From assembly GCF_024171535.1 (NCBI RefSeq), contig NZ_JALJZV010000005.1:186001-250000 (forward strand): a DNA stretch of 64,000 nt, given 5' to 3'. The notes under the pieces are model-generated. The model saw nothing but the letters and a program-made list of their open reading frames with translations, had not been told where the DNA came from and searched no databases. Positions within the stretch are counted from its first letter, which is position 1. The number at the start of each line of letters is the position of its first letter. This stretch comes from Flavobacterium sp. HSC-61S13. GTDB lineage: Bacteria; Bacteroidota; Bacteroidia; Flavobacteriales; Flavobacteriaceae. Position numbers and translations under genes: made by a program. Shown piece after piece: positions 35,473-44,403 of the stretch.

Positions 35473-36258
35473 TTATTGTGCCATTCCAATCATCATATCT
35501 ACCGTAGTAGCTTCACTTGATGACTGATAATTGTTTTTAATATCGTTAAATAATTTCAGTGCTTCGTCTTTTTTACCCAATTCCAAAGCTACCATACCTG
35601 CTTTATTTAAAAAACGTGGTGTAGTAAAATCATTTTTATTTATTTCAGCTGCTTTTTTGTAAAAATCAAAAGCATCTTGTTTTTGATTTAATTCTGAAAA
35701 TGCATCTCCAATTCCTCCTAAAGCTAAAGAACCTAATAACATATCTTTAGAGCTAAATTTCTCTAAATGAGCAATCGCTTCTTTATTTTTTCCTAAGTTC
35801 AAATAAGCCATACCCGCATAATAGTTTGCAAGATTTGCTGATTCTGTACCTGAATAAGTTTCCGTAATTCCGATAAATCCTAATTTACCTTCTCCGCCTT
35901 TTAAAGCCAAGTTATATAATGAATCACTAGCTACAGGACTTGTTGTTGCTTCTTGAAAATAAGTTTGCGCTTGAAACATTTCGTTTGCAGCTTCGTCATT
36001 CTTAGGTTCAACTACGAATTTATCGTACAAAACATATCCTACAGTAAGTAAAGCTATCGCACCAACAGCACCAAAAATATATTTTTGGTTTCTCGCTACC
36101 CAGCCTTCCATTTTAGAAGCTCCTTTATCTAATGAATTAAAAACTTCAGCAGTAGTACTATGTTGAGCATTTACTTGACTGAATTGATCGAATTCACCCG
36201 CTTCTTTTTCTTCTTCTGGTTTCGGAGCTTTATAACCTCTTTTATTATAAGTTGCCAT
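35473..36258 (-). CDS. Tetratricopeptide repeat membrane protein (YfgM-like)
   Basis: A 261-residue single-pass membrane protein: a cytosolic N-terminal stretch (about 1-58), one helix (KYIFGAVGAIALLTVGYVLY, about 60-80), then periplasmic TPR units (about 140-255). The layout resembles YfgM, a chaperone-network protein of the inner membrane; the assignment is by architecture only. It is the first gene of a unit with ribH. A TATTTTTG -7 box lies upstream at 36281-36288 on the minus strand. Confidence 0.85.
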   Translation of the reverse strand: MATYNKRGYKAPKPEEEKEAGEFDQFSQVNAQHSTTAEVFNSLDKGASKMEGWVARNQKYIFGAVGAIALLTVGYVLYDKFVVEPKNDEAANEMFQAQTYFQEATTSPVASDSLYNLALKGGEGKLGFIGITETYSGTESANLANYYAGMAYLNLGKNKEAIAHLEKFSSKDMLLGSLALGGIGDAFSELNQKQDAFDFYKKAAEINKNDFTTPRFLNKAGMVALELGKKDEALKLFNDIKNNYQSSSEATTVDMMIGMAQ

Positions 36259-36280
36259 GTACTAAAAATTTTATGAGTGG

Positions 36281-36288
36281 CAAAAATA
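36281..36288 (-). promoter_or_regulatory. -7 box for the TPR-ribH unit
   Basis: The minus strand reads TATTTTTG, matching TAnnTTTG, 23 bp before the start codon. Confidence 0.5.
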
Positions 36289-36391
36289 GGATTTTTATTG
36301 TAATATAAAAGTGCTTTCTATTGATATTTTATATAATTTGCACCAAAATTCAAAAAATAAGCACTTCCAATCCTAAAAGAACACTTCTCGC

Positions 36392-37483
36392 GTGTATTTA
36401 AAAAAGTTAACCCTACTCAATTACAAAAACATAACCGACCAAAATTTTGATTTTAACAAAAAAATCAATTGTTTTATCGGCAAGAACGGCGTGGGTAAAA
36501 CAAACGTCCTCGATGCTATTTATTATCTTGCTTATGGAAAGAGTTATTTCAATCCAGTAGCTTTACAAAACATTCAACACGGAACGGATTTTTTTGTGAT
36601 CGACGGCACTTTTGAAAAGCAAGATCGCGAAGAGCATTTGGTATGCAGCTTGCGCAAGGGACAGAAAAAAACCATTAAAAGAAACGGCAAAGCCTATGAT
36701 CGCTTTTCCGATCATTTCGGTTTTATTCCGTTGGTAATTATCTCTCCCTCCGACAGTGACCTCATCACTGAAGGTAGTGAAATGCGCCGAAAATTCATGG
36801 ATAGCGTTATTTCTCAATTGGACTCCAACTACCTTCAACAACTGATTCAATACCAAAAACTAATTGTTCAGCGCAATGCACTTCTTAAGTATTTCGCATT
36901 GAATCACACTTTTGAATCGGCTACACTAGAAGTTTATAACGAACGCCTTTCTTTGTTAGCACAACCCATATTTGAAAAAAGGAAGGATTTCATCAATACT
37001 TTCACTCCTATATTCAATAGTTACCACAACCAAATTACACAAAAACAAGAATCGGTACAGCTGCGTTACGAAAGTCAACTCTTTGACAAATCCTTGTTGG
37101 ACTTATTTACAGAAAACCAATCTAAAGACCGCATCCTACAATATACGAGTACCGGAATCCACAAAGACGACCTCGCTTTTGAACTAGACGGACATCCGAT
37201 CAAAAAATTCGGATCGCAGGGGCAACAAAAATCTTTTTTAATTGCATTAAAACTCGCTCAATTCGATTTTTTAAAAAAACAAAGTGGCGTGGCTCCTATA
37301 TTGTTGTTTGACGATATTTTTGACAAACTAGACGAAGATCGCGTACGACAAATCATTGAATTGGTTCATCAAGATACCTTTGGACAATTGTTTATTTCCG
37401 ACACCCACGAAGATCGCACAGAACGCTTACTAAACAGTATCCACCAAGAGTTTGAAATTTTTAAAATTGAAAAACAATTTTAA
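36392..37483 (+). CDS. recF: DNA replication and repair protein RecF
   Basis: An SMC-like ATPase that helps load RecA at gaps with RecO and RecR. It begins with GTG ([14 protein letters not shown]). Walker [10 protein letters not shown] is at about residues 30-38, the signature is in [17 protein letters not shown], and Walker B is [11 protein letters not shown]. The 363-residue length is typical. It is followed by murB, about 55 bp on, with its own -7 box. It is divergent from the TPR gene. Confidence 0.97.
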   Translation: MYLKKLTLLNYKNITDQNFDFNKKINCFIGKNGVGKTNVLDAIYYLAYGKSYFNPVALQNIQHGTDFFVIDGTFEKQDREEHLVCSLRKGQKKTIKRNGKAYDRFSDHFGFIPLVIISPSDSDLITEGSEMRRKFMDSVISQLDSNYLQQLIQYQKLIVQRNALLKYFALNHTFESATLEVYNERLSLLAQPIFEKRKDFINTFTPIFNSYHNQITQKQESVQLRYESQLFDKSLLDLFTENQSKDRILQYTSTGIHKDDLAFELDGHPIKKFGSQGQQKSFLIALKLAQFDFLKKQSGVAPILLFDDIFDKLDEDRVRQIIELVHQDTFGQLFISDTHEDRTERLLNSIHQEFEIFKIEKQF

Positions 37484-37504
37484 GGCTTCAGAAAAAGGAA
37501 ACCG

Positions 37505-37512
37505 TATCTTTG
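37505..37512 (+). promoter_or_regulatory. -7 box for murB
   Basis: TATCTTTG, an exact TAnnTTTG, 25 bp before the murB ATG. Confidence 0.5.
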
Positions 37513-37537
37513 TAGCTGTTAAATTGACCTGAATAAC

Positions 37538-38551
37538 ATGACTCCAGCCACCGACATTTCGTTAAAAGAATTGAATACTTTTGGTATTGATGTTAAAGCT
37601 AAACGCTTTATCGTTACCACTCAAACAGAACAACTCCTTAACCTATTAAAACAATATCGTGACGACACCTTATTTTTCTTAGGCGGTGGAAGCAATATGT
37701 TACTGACCAAGGATATCGAGGCTTTAGTAATACAATTGGCCATTAAGGGAAAGAAAATTCTTCGTGAAGACGATGACTTTGCTTGGGTTGAAGCTCAAGT
37801 AGGCGAAAATTGGCACGAATTTGTTTTATGGACTTTGAAACACAATCTGGGCGGCTTGGAAAATCTTTCCTTAATACCGGGTCAGGTAGGTACGACCCCC
37901 ATTCAAAATATCGGCGCTTATGGCGTGGAAATTAAAGACCAAATGGTCGAATGTGTAGCCCTGCGAATTAAAGATCTGGAACTCGTAACTTTCTCCAACG
38001 AACAATGTGCGTTTGATTATAGAGAAAGCGTCTTCAAAAATGCATTAAAAGACCAGTATATCGTACTATCTGTAGTTTTTAAACTAACTAAAAGAAACCA
38101 CAAGCTGCATATTGGATATGGTGCTATACAGTCGGAATTGCAACAAAACAACATCATCGAACCCACTATTCACGATGTCAGCAAAGCCGTAATTGCCATA
38201 CGAGAAAGCAAACTTCCCAACCCCAAGGAAATCGGAAATAGCGGCAGTTTCTTTAAAAATCCGGTAATCTCCACGCAACAATTTCACGAGCTTCAACGAG
38301 AATACCCGGAAATACCCCATTACACCGTCAACGAGGAATTGACAAAAATACCCGCAGGATGGCTTATTGAACAAACCGGATTTAAGGGAAAACGCTTCGG
38401 TGATGCTGGTGTACACAGCAAACAAGCCTTAGTACTAGTCAATTATGGAAACGCTACTGGTGCAGAAATTGCTCAATTAGCCGCAACTATACAAGAGGCT
38501 GTACTACAGAAATTTCACATTGAAATATCCGCTGAAGTAAACATTTTTTAA
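37538..38551 (+). CDS. murB: UDP-N-acetylmuramate dehydrogenase
   Basis: A flavoenzyme that reduces enolpyruvyl-UDP-GlcNAc to UDP-MurNAc in peptidoglycan synthesis. It has the FAD-binding motif FLGGGSNMLL (about 47), NIGAYGVEIKDQ (about 124), YRESVFK (about 166) and the catalytic-loop GNSGSFFKNP (about 232). The 337-residue length and lack of an extra insertion fit the type I (E. coli-like) enzyme. The following glycosyltransferase-like gene has its own promoter in the 3' end region. Confidence 0.97.
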   Translation: MTPATDISLKELNTFGIDVKAKRFIVTTQTEQLLNLLKQYRDDTLFFLGGGSNMLLTKDIEALVIQLAIKGKKILREDDDFAWVEAQVGENWHEFVLWTLKHNLGGLENLSLIPGQVGTTPIQNIGAYGVEIKDQMVECVALRIKDLELVTFSNEQCAFDYRESVFKNALKDQYIVLSVVFKLTKRNHKLHIGYGAIQSELQQNNIIEPTIHDVSKAVIAIRESKLPNPKEIGNSGSFFKNPVISTQQFHELQREYPEIPHYTVNEELTKIPAGWLIEQTGFKGKRFGDAGVHSKQALVLVNYGNATGAEIAQLAATIQEAVLQKFHIEISAEVNIF

Positions 38552-38583
38552 TTGTTTAAATTCCTAGTAAAATCGTACATTTG
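38552..38583 (+). promoter_or_regulatory. Bacteroidota promoter (-33 TTG, -7 TACATTTG)
   Basis: TTG at 38552-38554 and TACATTTG at 38576-38583 with a 21-bp spacer fit the Bacteroides/Flavobacterium consensus. It begins one base after the murB stop and lies 31 bp before the GT2-like gene. Confidence 0.7.
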
Positions 38584-38614
38584 CTTTCCTTATTTCGAAA
38601 CGTAAATCACCATT

Positions 38615-39715
38615 ATGCTAACGATTCTATTTTATTTTTTCATTGGAATTGTTTTAATACAAATCATCTATTACATCTCTGTTTTTGGACCAATCACCTT
38701 TCGTCAAGCACAGAAATGTACACCGAAAAGAATCCCAATTTCGGTATTGATTTGTGTGAAAAACCAATTTGAGCCCTTAAAAAAGCTCCTTCCACTACTG
38801 ATCAATCAATCGTATCCCGACTTTGAGATCGTATTGATCAACAATGCTTCTACCGACGACTCCTTAGAACTCATGAAAGACTGTGCTTCACAGTTTCCAT
38901 TTGTCAAAATTGTAGATGTTGTCAATAATGAAGCCTTTTGGGGCAACAAAAAATACGCCTTGACTTTAGGGATTAAAGCGGCAAAAAACGAATACCTCCT
39001 TTTTATTGAACCCGATTCCTATCCGGATTCTCCACAATGGATTATGAACCTCAGCGCCCAATTTACTTTGCACAAAACCATTGTAATTGGTCATGCTCGT
39101 ATTGAGCCAAAGGCAAAATCTTGGACCAATAAATTGTTTCGATTTCAAAACACTTTGCAAACCTTACACGTTTTTTCCTGGACATTGATGGGCAAACCCT
39201 TTTTGGGAAATGGTCGTAATCTCGCTTATAAAAAAGATGAGTTCTTTAGCGTAAACGGATACATAGAACACATGAGCCTTCCCTATGGTGAGGACTCCCT
39301 ATTTATCAATCAAGTTGCGCATGGTAAAAACACCACTATATGTGATGCTCCTATGGGCTTTACAACAACTGCTGTTAAAAACAACTTTAAATCCTGGACC
39401 TCAGCAGTATCCTTTCAAAATAAAACTCTGGCTTTGTTAGGCTTTGGTGATCAATTAAAAATTCGCTTTTTTAATTTCACTCAAATCACCTTATTGATCA
39501 GCGCGGCATTATTATTCTCCTTTCAATTTGAATGGATGATCGTATTAGCCATTCTACTCTTTAGATATTTGATCGTCTGGATCTATATGAGCAAAGCTTG
39601 CAAAAAATTTAACGAAAAAGATATCAGCTATTGGTTTCCCGCTTTAGAGTTTATTCATACATTTACTCAGTGCGTTATATATATTAGTCATTTGTTTTCA
39701 CCGAAAAAAATTTGA
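38615..39715 (+). CDS. Glycosyltransferase family 2-like membrane protein (degenerate motifs)
   Basis: A GT-A fold protein with one N-terminal helix (about 3-25) and C-terminal helices (about 288-330 and near 350). The fold is clear: ISVLICVKNQ, FEIVLINNASTDDS, NEYLLFIEPDSYPD. But several residues that matter for GT2 catalysis are changed: the Asp pair of the nucleotide motif is Asn-Asn, the DxD segment reads EPDS, and no QxxRW-like motif follows the GEDSLF segment (the region reads SFQNKTLAL). It may be inactive or of changed specificity. Its stop overlaps by 4 bp with the sigma factor start. Confidence 0.78.
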   Translation: MLTILFYFFIGIVLIQIIYYISVFGPITFRQAQKCTPKRIPISVLICVKNQFEPLKKLLPLLINQSYPDFEIVLINNASTDDSLELMKDCASQFPFVKIVDVVNNEAFWGNKKYALTLGIKAAKNEYLLFIEPDSYPDSPQWIMNLSAQFTLHKTIVIGHARIEPKAKSWTNKLFRFQNTLQTLHVFSWTLMGKPFLGNGRNLAYKKDEFFSVNGYIEHMSLPYGEDSLFINQVAHGKNTTICDAPMGFTTTAVKNNFKSWTSAVSFQNKTLALLGFGDQLKIRFFNFTQITLLISAALLFSFQFEWMIVLAILLFRYLIVWIYMSKACKKFNEKDISYWFPALEFIHTFTQCVIYISHLFSPKKI

Positions 39716-40296
39716 AAATAACTTCCGAATCCCTAAAAAACAATATCTCTTTAGCTATTGAAGGAGATCAGACCGCGTTTACCTTTCTTCTAAATCACTT
39801 TTGGAACGAGGTATTCAATTTTATATTGAAAAGAACAAGCAACGAAGCCGATGCCGAAGACATCACTATTGAAACCTTTGCAAAAGCCTTTGATAAACTG
39901 ATTTCATACAATGAGAAATACGCTTTCAATACTTGGTTGATCGCTATCGCAAAAAACGTACATATTGATTTAATTCGAAAGAGAAAAAACGCTCATTTTC
40001 TAGAGCTCAACAACGACGACGAGGAACAATATTACAAAAACATAGCCGACGAAACTCCGTCTATTGAAGACGAACTGATTCGCAAACAAAACCTAAACAC
40101 CCTCTTAAATTTAATCAAACAATTAAAACCTCACTATCAAGAGGTGATTCAATTGCGTTATTTTCAAGAGTTAAGTTATAATGAGATTGCAGAAATACTC
40201 GAAGAACCACTGAATAATGTCAAAATAAAACTGCTAAGAGCTCGAAAACTGCTGTTGGAAATCATTATACATTATCGACAGAACACCGTAGAGTAA
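39712..40296 (+). CDS. RNA polymerase sigma factor (sigma-70/ECF family)
   Basis: A 194-residue ECF-type sigma factor with a TTG start overlapping the upstream stop by 4 bp (TTGA), so it is translationally coupled to the GT2-like gene. Region 2 (about 22-90) has DAEDITIETFAKAFDKL and FNTWLIAIAKNVHIDLIRKRK; region 4 (about 135-185) has LKPHYQEVIQLRYFQELSYN and the helix-turn-helix EIAEILEEPLNNVKIKLLRAR. No anti-sigma gene lies next to it. In Flavobacteria this gene often accompanies the GT2 gene. Confidence 0.92.
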   Translation: MKITSESLKNNISLAIEGDQTAFTFLLNHFWNEVFNFILKRTSNEADAEDITIETFAKAFDKLISYNEKYAFNTWLIAIAKNVHIDLIRKRKNAHFLELNNDDEEQYYKNIADETPSIEDELIRKQNLNTLLNLIKQLKPHYQEVIQLRYFQELSYNEIAEILEEPLNNVKIKLLRARKLLLEIIIHYRQNTVE

Positions 40297-40323
40297 ATAG
40301 ACTTACGTGAAAATTCATAAAAC

Positions 40324-40365
40324 AAAAAGCAGTAGTAAATCAACTTTTACTACTGCTTTTTGTTT
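40324..40365 (+). terminator. Terminator of the sigma factor unit
   Basis: Stem AAAAAGCAGTAGTAAA / TTTTACTACTGCTTTTT with loop TCAAC and a T-run. Confidence 0.85.
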
Positions 40366-40380
40366 TTCAAAAAACCTCAT

Positions 40381-40416
40381 AAAAAAACAGTTATAAGACG
40401 AATCTTATAACTGTTT
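40381..40416 (-). terminator. Terminator of hisS
   Basis: Stem AAACAGTTATAAG / CTTATAACTGTTT with a minus-strand T-run (plus-strand A 40381-40387), 22 bp after the hisS stop. Confidence 0.8.
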
Positions 40417-40438
40417 GTATAAAAAACATGGACTGCTA

Positions 40439-41812
40439 TTAGGCTTCCAATATCTGTATCATTTCATCTAAACTCACGATTTGCTGATCTCCCGACCCCA
40501 AGTGTTTTAAAGTATATTTTTGTTGGCTAATTTCATCCGAACCAACGATAACCGCATAGGGAATCCCTTTTTTATCAGCATACTGAAATTGTTTACCCAT
40601 TTTAGCAGCATCGGGATACAACTCTGTTCTAATTCCTAGATCACGTAATTTTAAAACGGCATTAAAAGCATAATCCATTTCCGATTCTCCCAAGTTTAAA
40701 AACATCACTTTAGAAGCGGCATTAACGGCATTGGGAAACAATCCCAATTCTTCCATGACCAAATAAATTCGATCTAGTCCAAAGGAAATGCCTACTCCAC
40801 TAACGTTTTTAAGTCCAAAAATACCGGTTAAATCATCATAGCGTCCTCCGCCTCCTATAGAACCTAGTTGCACGGATTCCGGAGCTGCTACTTCAAAAAT
40901 AGCCCCAGTATAATAATTCAATCCGCGAGCCAAAGTGACATCTAAATTCAAATTTGCCGATTGCAATCCAGCTTTTAAAGCTTTTTCACAAACAAATCTC
41001 AATTCATCAATTCCCTTCATTCCCTCGGTAGAAGTAGCTAACATCTGAGCCAATTGATCTAACTTTTCCGTAAAACTACCCTCCAATTGAAATAACGGAG
41101 CAACGGCTTGAATCGCTTCTTCCGAAATTCCTTTTTCAATCATTTCCTTCTTAACACCATCCTCGCCGATCTTATCCAGCTTATCCAATGCCACTGTAAA
41201 GTCAATCAGTTTATCTTTAGCACCAATTACCTCAGCTATACCTGATAAAATCTTTCTATTATTAATTTTGATAGTCGTTCCCTGAATTCCAAGAGCAGTA
41301 AAAACACTGTCGTATAAAAGGATAAACTCCACTTCTTGCCACAGTGAATTGGACCCAACCACATCGGCATCACATTGAAAAAATTCTCTATAACGCCCTT
41401 TCTGTGGACGATCCGCTCTCCACACCGGTTGAATTTGATAACGCTTAAACGGAAAATCAATTTCATTTTGGTGCATGACTACATATCTCGCAAAAGGCAC
41501 CGTCAAATCGTATCGCAAAGCCTTTTCAGAAATATGTGGAGTCAATTTCTGGCTGTCTTTATTGGCTAAAACCGCATCGTCTGCCTTAGCTAAATAATCA
41601 CCTGAATTAAGTATCTTAAAGATCAGACGGTCTCCCTCTTCTCCATACTTACCCATCAACGTTTCATAATTCTCGAAAGAAGGCGTCTCGATGGGATGGA
41701 ATCCAAATTTTTCAAACCCCTGTCTGATCGTCTGAATAATATACTGTCTTCTCGCTACTTCACTCGGTGAAAAATCTCGGGTTCCCTTTGGAATACTGGG
41801 TTTTTGTGCCAT
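40439..41812 (-). CDS. hisS: Histidine--tRNA ligase
   Basis: A class II aminoacyl-tRNA synthetase charging tRNA-His. Motif 1 lies near IETPSFENYE; motif 2 is QIQPVWRADRPQKGRYREFF (about 120-140); the histidine-specific loops GLNYYTGAIFEV and GSIGGGGRYDDL are present, as is motif 3 GVGISFGLDRIYL; the anticodon-binding domain follows (about 365-455). At 457 residues it is of normal length. It is monocistronic on the minus strand with a -7 box upstream and a terminator downstream. Confidence 0.97.
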   Translation of the reverse strand: MAQKPSIPKGTRDFSPSEVARRQYIIQTIRQGFEKFGFHPIETPSFENYETLMGKYGEEGDRLIFKILNSGDYLAKADDAVLANKDSQKLTPHISEKALRYDLTVPFARYVVMHQNEIDFPFKRYQIQPVWRADRPQKGRYREFFQCDADVVGSNSLWQEVEFILLYDSVFTALGIQGTTIKINNRKILSGIAEVIGAKDKLIDFTVALDKLDKIGEDGVKKEMIEKGISEEAIQAVAPLFQLEGSFTEKLDQLAQMLATSTEGMKGIDELRFVCEKALKAGLQSANLNLDVTLARGLNYYTGAIFEVAAPESVQLGSIGGGGRYDDLTGIFGLKNVSGVGISFGLDRIYLVMEELGLFPNAVNAASKVMFLNLGESEMDYAFNAVLKLRDLGIRTELYPDAAKMGKQFQYADKKGIPYAVIVGSDEISQQKYTLKHLGSGDQQIVSLDEMIQILEA

Positions 41813-41847
41813 TGTCTCTTATTAATTGATATCTTTTACTACTTACA

Positions 41848-41855
41848 CAAAAATA
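41848..41855 (-). promoter_or_regulatory. -7 box for hisS
   Basis: The minus strand reads TATTTTTG (TAnnTTTG), 36 bp before the hisS ATG. Confidence 0.5.
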
Positions 41856-42039
41856 GTCCTTTTTTTAGGATTATCGAGAATCGACAAATAGATAATTTTA
41901 TAGATGGAAGCAAACACCCGAGTAATTTTTTTTTATCAACTACTTTTAAAACCAAATACCCGCTATCTTTACTAATTAAAAGACCACATCATACCACCTA
42001 TATAATAACTTATTTTTAAATTTACCCACTAGCCAAGGA

Positions 42040-42047
42040 TAATTTTG
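42040..42047 (+). promoter_or_regulatory. -7 box for the FtsX/MacB-like permease
   Basis: TAATTTTG, an exact TAnnTTTG, 45 bp before the permease start. Confidence 0.45.
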
Positions 42048-42091
42048 CCGCTAACTGTAACAAAACACTTCCGAAAGCTACCTATAGATAT

Positions 42092-43333
42092 ATGCTTAGA
42101 CTCGTAAAAGAAAATACCAAGATTGCCTTAGGCGCTATTCGCTCCCAATTGTTGAGAACGGTGATAACTGTTTTCATCATTGCCATTGGTATTTGGGCTT
42201 TAGTTGGAATTTTATCGGTTGTATCCGCATTGAAAAACACGATTTTAGAAGATTTCGCGACCATGGGTGCCAATACCTTTTCAATTGAGCAATACGACTA
42301 CGCTTCAAAAATGACCAAAACTAAAAGCGACAGCAAACCCAATCCGATATTTACTTATGCCGAAGCCAAGACTTTCAAGGAAACCTTTGATTTTCCATCG
42401 GCAGTCACCTCCATTTCTTTTAATGCAGCATCGAATATCGAAGTCAAACACGAATCGGAAAAAACAGATCCGGAAATTCAGGTTTTTGGTTGCGACGAAA
42501 ACCATTTTCTCAACAGCGGTCTCAAATTAAGTTCAGGAAGAAGTTTTACTGATTTTGACATCAGTAATAACATTTACGTCTGTGTGGTGGGGTCTGATTT
42601 TGCAAAAGGGTTGTTTAAAAACGTTTCACCTATCGGCAAAACACTTTCGATACGAGGCACTAAATTTAAAGTGATCGGAATCTTAAAAGAAAAGGGAAGT
42701 ACTTTTGGTAAAAATGAAGATTTAAGGGTTTTTATCCCCCTACCGATAGCTCGATCCATCTTTTCACAACCTGCTATCAATTACGAAATCAAGGTTTCTG
42801 TACGTCAAGAAATGCTCTTAAATCAGGGTATTGATCAGGCTACAGTAGTCATGAGAAACATTCGAAACTTACCGCCGAGTCAACCAAATAATTTCGGTAT
42901 CGAACGCAGTGATGATTTAGTAAAAACACTGATGTCTCAGGTCGATATGCTGAATGCCAGCGCCTGGTTGATAGGAATTATCACCATATTAGGATCTTCT
43001 ATTGCACTGATGAATATCATGTTGGTCTCCGTTACCGAACGGACCAGAGAGATTGGTATTCGAAAATCATTAGGAGCCAAACGCAGTACTATTGCTTGGC
43101 AATTTTTCACAGAAACTCTTGTGATTGGTCAATTGGGAGGACTATTAGGCACTATACTTGGAATCGCAACCGGTTACGGAATATCCACCGTTATTCACTT
43201 TGCTTTTACCATACCATGGGTAGCGATTATCGCCGCTTTTATCACCACTTTTGTAGTAGCTATCGTTTCAGGATCCTATCCCGCTATCAAAGCATCACGC
43301 CTAGATCCGGTTGAAGCCCTGCGTTACGAATAA
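42092..43333 (+). CDS. ABC transporter permease, MacB/FtsX type
   Basis: An inner-membrane subunit of a mechanotransmission-type ABC system. The 413-residue protein has one N-terminal helix (about 22-46), a large periplasmic MacB-like domain (about 48-280), and three C-terminal helices (about 290-315, 340-365, 375-400) of the FtsX domain with SVTERTREIGIRKSLGAKR between the first two, ending in LDPVEALRYE. No ATPase gene lies beside it, so its partner must be elsewhere. The substrate is unknown; relatives export macrolides, peptides or lipoproteins. Confidence 0.9.
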   Translation: MLRLVKENTKIALGAIRSQLLRTVITVFIIAIGIWALVGILSVVSALKNTILEDFATMGANTFSIEQYDYASKMTKTKSDSKPNPIFTYAEAKTFKETFDFPSAVTSISFNAASNIEVKHESEKTDPEIQVFGCDENHFLNSGLKLSSGRSFTDFDISNNIYVCVVGSDFAKGLFKNVSPIGKTLSIRGTKFKVIGILKEKGSTFGKNEDLRVFIPLPIARSIFSQPAINYEIKVSVRQEMLLNQGIDQATVVMRNIRNLPPSQPNNFGIERSDDLVKTLMSQVDMLNASAWLIGIITILGSSIALMNIMLVSVTERTREIGIRKSLGAKRSTIAWQFFTETLVIGQLGGLLGTILGIATGYGISTVIHFAFTIPWVAIIAAFITTFVVAIVSGSYPAIKASRLDPVEALRYE

Positions 43334-43476
43334 TGCAAATACCGCTATAACAATTGATTTAAGAGGATTCATTTACCTCAATTGAAGATACGATCTTTAT
43401 TTGATTCAATAAGCATTTACCAATACCGCTACTATCGAGTAACCTCCAATGTTATCGCAAAATAAACCGCCAACAA

Positions 43477-44325
43477 CTATCTCTTTCGCGCGCGAATCAT
43501 GCGATCATTGTCGCGGTAATCCTTTTTTAATTCTGGAGTATCAAATTGCACGGCATCTATTACTGCAAGGGTTTCAGCGCCCAAATACTGATTGATCTCA
43601 AAGAACAGATAGCCTCCAGGGACCAAAGACTGAGTTGCCAATTGGGCTATTTTTCGATAAAAGATCAAAGGGTCTTCATCCGACACAAACAAGGCCAGTT
43701 CCGGCTCATATTGTTTTACGTTATTGTGTATTTCTACCTTTTCCAATTCGCGAACATAGGGTGGATTGGACACTATAATATCAAAAGACGCTGACAAGTC
43801 ATCAAGCTCTAAAACACTTTGAGACATCCATTGTATATCCACTTCATTCAAGACTGCATTTTTCCGGGCAATGCTCAGCGCTTTTTCGGAAACATCCATA
43901 GCGGTTACTCGTGCTAAGGGAAGTTTTTTAGCCAGAGTAATAGCAATACAACCGCTACCCGTTCCGATATCGAGTATACGAATCGCCTTATCTTTGGGAA
44001 CCGTTTTTAAAATCCACTCCACCAACTCCTCTGTTTCCGGTCTGGGAATCAACACCCCTTCTTCGACATAAAAGGTCAAATCATAAAAGAAAGCCTGGTT
44101 AAGCACGTATTGCAGCGGCCGTTCCCGTTGCAATTCACTTAAATAACGCTGCCACAACACCAAGTTTTCATCAGAGGTCTCGAGTTCTGGACTTAAAATC
44201 AAATCAATTCGTGTTTTATTTTCCAAGCGCTCTAGCGAACGGTAAAAAAAAACCGCTATTTCTTCTGGTTCAAAAAGATCTTTAAGGGTTTCTGTAAATT
44301 GATTTTTAAGATTTTTAAGCTTCAT
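43477..44325 (-). CDS. prmC: Release factor glutamine methyltransferase
   Basis: It methylates the Gln of the GGQ motif in release factors RF1 and RF2 using SAM; its substrate RF2 is encoded at 53437. I chose the ATG at 44325 (MKLKNLKNQF), since PrmC proteins are about 280 residues and the 30 codons upstream would run into the ribD promoter region. It has an N-terminal helical domain (about 1-80) with RPLQYVLNQAFFYDL, the SAM motif LDIGTGSGCIAITLA (about 114-128) and the catalytic NPPYV (about 183). It is divergent from ribD. Confidence 0.95.
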   Translation of the reverse strand: MKLKNLKNQFTETLKDLFEPEEIAVFFYRSLERLENKTRIDLILSPELETSDENLVLWQRYLSELQRERPLQYVLNQAFFYDLTFYVEEGVLIPRPETEELVEWILKTVPKDKAIRILDIGTGSGCIAITLAKKLPLARVTAMDVSEKALSIARKNAVLNEVDIQWMSQSVLELDDLSASFDIIVSNPPYVRELEKVEIHNNVKQYEPELALFVSDEDPLIFYRKIAQLATQSLVPGGYLFFEINQYLGAETLAVIDAVQFDTPELKKDYRDNDRMIRARKR

Positions 44326-44372
44326 AGCGCATTGCGTTTTTAGACAAACTAGCTTCTTTAATTGAAAAAGCT

Positions 44373-44380
44373 TAATTTTG
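44373..44380 (+). promoter_or_regulatory. -7 box that decides the ribD start
   Basis: TAATTTTG, an exact TAnnTTTG. Transcription would start near 44387, so the TTG at 44404 is the only fitting start codon. Confidence 0.5.
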
Positions 44381-44403
44381 TTCAAAGATACAGTTTTATA
44401 ATT

